Positions 58,971-64,000 of a DNA stretch of 64,000 nt are shown here, in pieces. The notes below the pieces were generated by a model, which ran no database searches, was not told the origin of the DNA, and saw nothing but the letters and a program-made list of their open reading frames with translations. The stretch's first letter is position 1, and the number at the start of each line of letters is the position of its first letter. The translations under genes and the position numbers were made by a program. The DNA is taken from assembly GCA_031426915.1 (NCBI GenBank), contig JASJPB010000039.1, positions 1 through 64,000 on the forward strand, written 5' to 3'. The stretch comes from Sulfurimicrobium sp031426915. GTDB lineage: Bacteria; Pseudomonadota; Gammaproteobacteria; Burkholderiales; Sulfuricellaceae.

Positions 58971-61900
58971 ATGCAAAAATTCCCTGTCGAACCCCTGGAC
59001 ATTACCCCGCCGGTCAAGAGTTACAGACGTTTCCTTGCTTACCTGTTGCTGGTCGCGGCCTATGTCATCAGCGGCAAGCTGGGATTGATGCTGGCGCTTC
59101 CGCCGGGTTATTCATCCCCGATTTTCCCGCCTGCCGGGATCGCGGTAGCGGCAGCGTTCATCGGTGGCAGAAGGACCCTGCCCTGGATTTTCTCCGGCGC
59201 ACTTTTGCTCAACCTCTGGGTCGGGTATTCAAGCAGCCAGCAATTTTCCGCAACAGGCCTTGTCGCGGCATCCGTCATTGCCATCGCATCGATGCTGCAG
59301 GCGGGGCTGGGCGGGTGGTGGCTGCGGCGCATGATCGGCTACCCGAGCGCCATGGACAATGGCCTTGACGTGCTGCGCTTCATTTTTCTCGCGGCGCTCA
59401 TTTGCTTGACCAGTGCCAGCCTTTCGGTAAGCGCACTTTCCGCCCTTGGCGTCATCGATATGGCCAGCTTTGCGAGCAACTGGTTTTCCTGGTGGGTCGG
59501 TGACACGCTTGGCGTCATGGTGATGCTTCCCCTGGTGATGGTCATGGTCGGCGAGCCTCGAACGCTGTGGCGCAGCCGGGCCCGCTCCGTGGCGCTTCCA
59601 ATCGTGCTGATTTTCACACTTTTTGTCGTGATCTTTATCCGGGTCAACAAGTGGGAGCGCGAGGATTCCCTGATGGAATTCCATATTCAGTCCCAGCAGA
59701 TCGTGGACCAGACCCGGACCAGCCTTGAAGAGCAGGAGTCTCTGGTGGAACAAATGGCAGGGTTGTTCCTCCACGATCAGGATGGCCCTCCTTCCCGGGA
59801 AGAATTTCGCCGTTTCATCCGCAAATCGCTCACCCGCTTTCCCAAGATTCAGGCCATGGAATGGGCTCCCCATGTCGATGCTTCGCAGCGGGCGAACTTC
59901 GAGCTGGCACAAGGTCATGAATTTCCCGGTTTTGAAATTCGCGAATTTGATAATACGGGGCGTTTACAGCGTGCCGGCGCGCGGAATCATTATTATCCTG
60001 TGACCTATGTCGAGCCTTTCAGTACCAATAAACCAGCCCTGGGGTTCGATCTGGCCTCGACAGCCGAAAGGCAGAAAGCGCTGACCAAGGCAATCGAAAG
60101 CGGAGCCCTGGTTGCAAGCTCGCCGCTCCATCTGGTACAGGAACGAGAGCAGCAGGCGGGAATACTGCTGTTCTTGGCGGTGAAGTTTGCCGACGATAAA
60201 CCCGGGGTCGTTCTATCCGTGCTGAGAATGGGCGATTTCATGGAAAAGCTGATGCAATCCGGGAAATCCTCGATTTGTGTCCGGCTTGTCGACATGGATG
60301 CGCAAAAAACCATTTATGACAGCTTCGGGGCTGGAAGCGCTGCAACGCTGTTTGAACGCAGGTTTCAATTCGGCACGCGGCGCTATTTGATACAGACCAC
60401 GCCAACCCAATCCTATTTCATGCAACACCGGAGCTGGCAAAGCTGGGGTGTGCTGGCCGCCGGAATTTTTGGTACCGGACTGCTGGGTGCTTTGCTCATG
60501 CTGGGCACGGGCCATACCGCCCGCGTCGAGGTACAGGTAAAGGAGCGCACCCGGGAGCTAAGGGAAAACGAGGCGCGCTTGAGTGAAATCACCTCTACCT
60601 TGGGAGAGGGTGTGATTGTTCTTGACGAGCTTGGATGCATCACTTTCGTCAATCCGGAGGCGCAACGCCTGTTGGGCTGGAGCGAGGAAGAGCTGATCAA
60701 CCAGGACGCCCATCTCATGTTCCATTACCAAAAGGCGGATGGCACAACCTATCCCAAGGATGCGTGCCGAATCCTCAGGGTGACGCGATCAGGCGAACCC
60801 TATCGCTCCGAAGACGACGTGTTCTGGCGCAAAAATGGTTCCCCGCTCCCGGTTTCCGTGACCTCCTCCCCTATCCTGCGGCAAGAAAAAGTTGTCGGTT
60901 CCGTCGTAGCTTTCAACGACATCACTGAACGCAAACACGCGGAGGCTGCGCTGCGTACGCTTTCCAAAGCCATCGAACAAAGCCCTGCCTCGGTTGTCAT
61001 CACCGATCCGGATGCCAATATCGAGTATGTCAATCCTCGCTTCACCGAGGTGACCGGCTACAAACTGGAAGAGGTGATAGGGAAAAACCCGCGCGTTCTC
61101 AAATCAGGACTTACTCCGGAAGAAACTTACCGGGAAATGTGGAACTCGCTGACCCGCGGCCAAGCCTGGTGTGGCGAGCTGCTCAACAAGCGCAAGAATG
61201 GAGAGCATTATTGGGAGGAGGCCCATCTTGCACCAGTGCAAAATTCTGCCGGAGTCACCACTCATTACGTTGCCGTCAAAACCGAGATTACCGAGCGCAA
61301 ACAAAATGAAAAGGCCATTCAGCAAAATGAGGCGAGATTGCGCTTCATGCTGGAGACCAGCCCCATCGCAGTGCGCATCGCGAGCTCGTCGGGCCGCAAG
61401 GTGCTCTTCGCCAATCAGCGTTACACCGAGCTGATCAATTCCGAGCGGGACAAGGTGATAGGAATCGATCCCAAGGGTTATTACGTGAATCCCGGGGATT
61501 ACGATGCGGTTCTCGAACGCTTGTCCAAAGGGGAGTACGTCACCAACAAGCTGGTGGAACTGCGTATCCCCGGCGCCAAATCAAAATGGGCGCTTGCTTC
61601 CTACATGGTGATGGAATTCGAGAACGAATCGGCCGTGCTCGGGTGGTTTTACGACATCACCGAGCTCAAGCAAATGGAAACGGCGCTACGCAACAGCGAG
61701 ATGCGTCTTACCGTAGCGCAACGCATTGCCCACATCGGGAATTGGGAGCTCGACCTGATCCATAACCGGCTATGGTGGTCGGAGGAAATTTTCCGTATTT
61801 TCGAAATCGATCCAGGTCAGTTCGAGGCTTCCTACAAGGCATTTCTCTCCACCATACATCCCGATGACCGGGAGGTCGTGAATCAGGCCTATCTGGATTC

Positions 61901-63809
61901 GCTCGACAACAAACAGCCCTATGAAATAGAACATCGACTGTTGCTTCCTGACGGGAAAGTCAAATTTGTCCACGAGCGTTGCGAGACGGAATTTGATGAG
62001 AATGGCAAACCGCTTCGCTCCCTCGGCACGGTACAGGACATCACCGAGCGCAAGCTGGTCGATGCGGCGCTTCAGCAAAGCGAGGGCACGGCCAGGGCCT
62101 TGATCAATGCCACGATGGAAACGGCCATGTTGCTCGACAAGAGCGGAACCGTGCTGGCGATCAACGAAGTAGGTACCCGTCGCTTGCGCAAAAAACAGGA
62201 TGAAGTCATTGGCAGCAATTTCTACGATTTACTGCCGCCGGACCTTGCCGCATCCCGGAAATCGTACGCGCAACAGGTTTTCCAGTCAGGAAAGCCCGCC
62301 CATCTGCAGGATATCCGCGATGGTATCCATTTCGATATCAGCGTCTATCCTGTTTTCGACCAGGCCGGAAAAGTGGTGAATATCGCGGTATACGCTGCCG
62401 ATATCACGGAACAGTTCCAGTTGCAGGGCGTGGACAAGCTGATTCATGGTATCGATCAGCAGGCCCTGCGCGGCCAGTCAATACAGGAAATATTCAAGTA
62501 CGCCTGCGCGGAAGTGTCGAGAATATTCGGCTACCAGCTTGCATGGATCGGTCGCAAGGAAAGCGACGGTTCGGTATCCATTTTATCCTGGGCGGGTTCC
62601 GCGGCGGGCTATCACGACGAACTGGAGCGCATCGGCGTGCGCTGGGATGACACCCCCCAAGGCCTTGGGGCCACCGGGACAGCCATCAGGACCGGCCTGC
62701 CGCAAGTGCTCCAGAGTTCCGATTCCGGCTTCAATCCCTGGCGGGAATCCGCCGAGCGCCATGATCTGAAAGCCCTGGTCGGTTTGCCTCTCGTGATTCG
62801 CGACGAAGTGTATGGTGCCTTCATGCTTTATTCCCGGTACGGGCACAGCTTTGACGATCCCGCCCTGCTGGAGCGGCTGAGCGGTATCGCCAGCCGTATT
62901 TGCGTCGCCCTGGAAATGGCCATGGACCAACAACAGCTGATGTTGCTCGGCACCGCCCTGGCTGCGACCGCCAATGGGGTATTTATTACCGACAAGGCCG
63001 GACATATCCTGTGGGTGAACAATGCCTTCACTCTCCTGACAGGTTATGCCGAGGCGGAAGCCTTGGGCGCGTCCCCAAGCATATTGAATTCAGGCAAACA
63101 GAATGCGGTTTTCTATCAGAATCTGTGGCGTACCATCCTGAACGGTAATGTGTGGCGCAACGAAATGGAGGAACGGCACCGGGACGGGTCGGAAATATTT
63201 GTGCGTCAAACCATTACCCCGATACAGGACGCCACGGGAGAGGTCACGCATTTCGTGGCCATTCTGGAAGATATTTCCGCCGAGAGGGAGGCCGAGGCCC
63301 GTATCGAATACATGGCGCATTACGATTCCCTCACCGACCTGCCCAACCGGGCGCTGTTCATGGATCGCCTGAGCCAGACGCTGTCGCTGGCAAAACGGGG
63401 CAATCATCCCGCGGCGCTGATGTTCCTTGACCTGGATCGCTTCAAGTCCGTGAACGATACCCTGGGCCACCATGCGGGCGATCGATTGCTGCATGAAGTT
63501 GCAGTGAGGCTCAAGGCTTGTGTGCGGGAATCGGATACGGTTGCTCGCCTTGCCGGAGACGAATTTACCATTCTGTTGCCGGAAGTGGCGGTTCGCGAGG
63601 ATGCTGCAAGCGTCGCGGAAAAAATTATCACGGCCTTTTCTCAACCCTTCGATATTGAAGGGCACGAAATTTACTCCAGTACCAGCATTGGCATAGCGCT
63701 CTATCCCAAGAATGCCGTTAACGGAGAAGGCTTGTTAAAGTGCGCGGATACGGCAATGTATGCCGCCAAGGAAAGTGGGCGCAACAAGTTCTGTTTTTAT
63801 GTAAAGTAA
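58971..63809 (+). CDS. MASE1-CHASE-PAS(multiple)-GAF-GGDEF diguanylate cyclase
   Basis: 1612 residues from the ATG at 58971, where the MASE1 membrane domain begins (AYVISGKLGLMLALPPG, IFPPAGIAVAAAF; several helices to about 222). A CHASE-like extracellular domain spans about 225-480, a membrane helix lies near 490, and about five PAS domains follow (535-1150). A GAF domain lies at about 1160-1320, a last PAS at 1320-1440 and GGDEF at 1447-1612. The active site reads RLAGDEF, an accepted variant of GGDEF, with an RxxD inhibitory site (RESD) before it. There is no EAL domain. It should raise c-di-GMP in response to several inputs. Confidence 0.9.
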   Translation: MQKFPVEPLDITPPVKSYRRFLAYLLLVAAYVISGKLGLMLALPPGYSSPIFPPAGIAVAAAFIGGRRTLPWIFSGALLLNLWVGYSSSQQFSATGLVAASVIAIASMLQAGLGGWWLRRMIGYPSAMDNGLDVLRFIFLAALICLTSASLSVSALSALGVIDMASFASNWFSWWVGDTLGVMVMLPLVMVMVGEPRTLWRSRARSVALPIVLIFTLFVVIFIRVNKWEREDSLMEFHIQSQQIVDQTRTSLEEQESLVEQMAGLFLHDQDGPPSREEFRRFIRKSLTRFPKIQAMEWAPHVDASQRANFELAQGHEFPGFEIREFDNTGRLQRAGARNHYYPVTYVEPFSTNKPALGFDLASTAERQKALTKAIESGALVASSPLHLVQEREQQAGILLFLAVKFADDKPGVVLSVLRMGDFMEKLMQSGKSSICVRLVDMDAQKTIYDSFGAGSAATLFERRFQFGTRRYLIQTTPTQSYFMQHRSWQSWGVLAAGIFGTGLLGALLMLGTGHTARVEVQVKERTRELRENEARLSEITSTLGEGVIVLDELGCITFVNPEAQRLLGWSEEELINQDAHLMFHYQKADGTTYPKDACRILRVTRSGEPYRSEDDVFWRKNGSPLPVSVTSSPILRQEKVVGSVVAFNDITERKHAEAALRTLSKAIEQSPASVVITDPDANIEYVNPRFTEVTGYKLEEVIGKNPRVLKSGLTPEETYREMWNSLTRGQAWCGELLNKRKNGEHYWEEAHLAPVQNSAGVTTHYVAVKTEITERKQNEKAIQQNEARLRFMLETSPIAVRIASSSGRKVLFANQRYTELINSERDKVIGIDPKGYYVNPGDYDAVLERLSKGEYVTNKLVELRIPGAKSKWALASYMVMEFENESAVLGWFYDITELKQMETALRNSEMRLTVAQRIAHIGNWELDLIHNRLWWSEEIFRIFEIDPGQFEASYKAFLSTIHPDDREVVNQAYLDSLDNKQPYEIEHRLLLPDGKVKFVHERCETEFDENGKPLRSLGTVQDITERKLVDAALQQSEGTARALINATMETAMLLDKSGTVLAINEVGTRRLRKKQDEVIGSNFYDLLPPDLAASRKSYAQQVFQSGKPAHLQDIRDGIHFDISVYPVFDQAGKVVNIAVYAADITEQFQLQGVDKLIHGIDQQALRGQSIQEIFKYACAEVSRIFGYQLAWIGRKESDGSVSILSWAGSAAGYHDELERIGVRWDDTPQGLGATGTAIRTGLPQVLQSSDSGFNPWRESAERHDLKALVGLPLVIRDEVYGAFMLYSRYGHSFDDPALLERLSGIASRICVALEMAMDQQQLMLLGTALAATANGVFITDKAGHILWVNNAFTLLTGYAEAEALGASPSILNSGKQNAVFYQNLWRTILNGNVWRNEMEERHRDGSEIFVRQTITPIQDATGEVTHFVAILEDISAEREAEARIEYMAHYDSLTDLPNRALFMDRLSQTLSLAKRGNHPAALMFLDLDRFKSVNDTLGHHAGDRLLHEVAVRLKACVRESDTVARLAGDEFTILLPEVAVREDAASVAEKIITAFSQPFDIEGHEIYSSTSIGIALYPKNAVNGEGLLKCADTAMYAAKESGRNKFCFYVK

Positions 63810-63855
63810 TACAATCATAATGTTTTATATATGTTTGATTAAACATTGATTGTTA

Positions 63856-64000
63856 TCAGTCGCTCCCCGCCAGAGGCGTTCCGTATCCCCGCACCTGGAA
63901 GCTTACCCCGTCCAGCTCTTTTCCTTCTCCGTCCACCAGAAGCAGCCGGTGCCGGCCAGGCACGGGTTTGACGAATAGCGGCTGAACGCGGCTGCACTCG
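63856..64000 (-). CDS. C-terminus of a probable penicillin-binding protein 1C (cut by window edge)
   Basis: An open frame enters from the right edge and ends at a TGA at 63856-63858. The 48 residues include VQPLFVKPVPGRHRLLLVDG and GKELDGVSFQVRG, which resembles the C-terminal BiPBP domain of PBP1C, where the pattern is PGxHxLxLVDxxGxxLxxVxFxVRG. The catalytic domains would lie outside the window. It is convergent with the GGDEF gene; the AT-rich 46-base gap contains an imperfect inverted repeat (CAATCATAATGTTT / AAACATTGATTG) that may end both transcripts. Confidence 0.55.
   Translation of the reverse strand, partial: ECSRVQPLFVKPVPGRHRLLLVDGEGKELDGVSFQVRGYGTPLAGSD

Overview
The window is about 64 kb of GC-rich chromosome. 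It most likely comes from a betaproteobacterium (Rhodocyclales/Nitrosomonadales type). The pointers are a prpB-prpC-prpD methylcitrate operon of proteobacterial layout, PilU and GspE/PilB-type ATPases, GluQ, a surface-adhesin-E-like protein, PPK2, several large c-di-GMP proteins and REP-type palindromes. This placement rests on gene content only. No rRNA, tRNA, CRISPR array or prophage was found.

Layout. 1-6.9 kb: an ABC exporter cut by the window edge, a PhnD-like binding protein with a histidine kinase and an HD-GYP response regulator, a periplasmic cyclophilin, RhlE and ArfB. 6.9-9.7 kb: a cluster of five integron attC sites carrying small cassettes, without an integrase (a CALIN), including a BrnT-type toxin-antitoxin pair. 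9.8-10.5 kb: a Phd/PIN toxin-antitoxin pair. 10.7-21.2 kb: thioredoxin, an Atm1-type exporter, pilus ATPases, a nitroreductase, a pirin, a MITE-like element, GluQ and two small unknown genes. 21.2-28 kb: an operon joining mesaconyl-CoA hydratase and CitE-like lyases to prpBCD. 28-37.8 kb: an MHYT-PAS-GGDEF-EAL protein, an MBL hydrolase, an HPt-HD-GYP protein, a third CitE-like lyase sharing an operator with the 21 kb operon, an acyl-CoA ligase, and an AbrB/PIN pair. 38-57.6 kb: a type I secretion island. 57.6-64 kb: PPK2, a 1612-residue MASE1-CHASE-PAS-GAF-GGDEF protein, and the C-terminus of a probable penicillin-binding protein 1C.

The most unusual region is 38.1-57.6 kb. A HlyB-type ABC transporter with a C39-like domain lacking an evident catalytic cysteine is followed by three alternating pairs. 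Each pair is a small cell-envelope protein (two lipoproteins and one with an N-terminal anchor) followed by a large RTX protein with an N-terminal lipase-like domain (GHSLGGG). Four of the six gene junctions are tight, three of them ATGA overlaps. The three small proteins are recognisably related (W-x(2)-E-x(2)-L-x-DG), and so are the three RTX proteins, whose N-termini have diverged while their RTX cores remain almost identical in DNA. This resembles an array of secreted lipase toxins with cognate periplasmic immunity proteins, exported by one type I system. The third effector (2551 residues) also carries VCBS/cadherin-like modules. A VapBC-like pair sits between the last effector and hlyD, flanked by 81-bp direct repeats that duplicate the effector-end/hlyD-start junction.

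Metabolic logic. Mesaconyl-CoA would be hydrated to methylmalyl-CoA and cleaved to glyoxylate and propionyl-CoA. The methylcitrate cycle would then take propionyl-CoA to pyruvate and succinate. The perfect palindrome TCTTATATAAGA stands just upstream of the promoters of both the 21 kb operon and the 34 kb lyase gene, so one regulator probably controls both.
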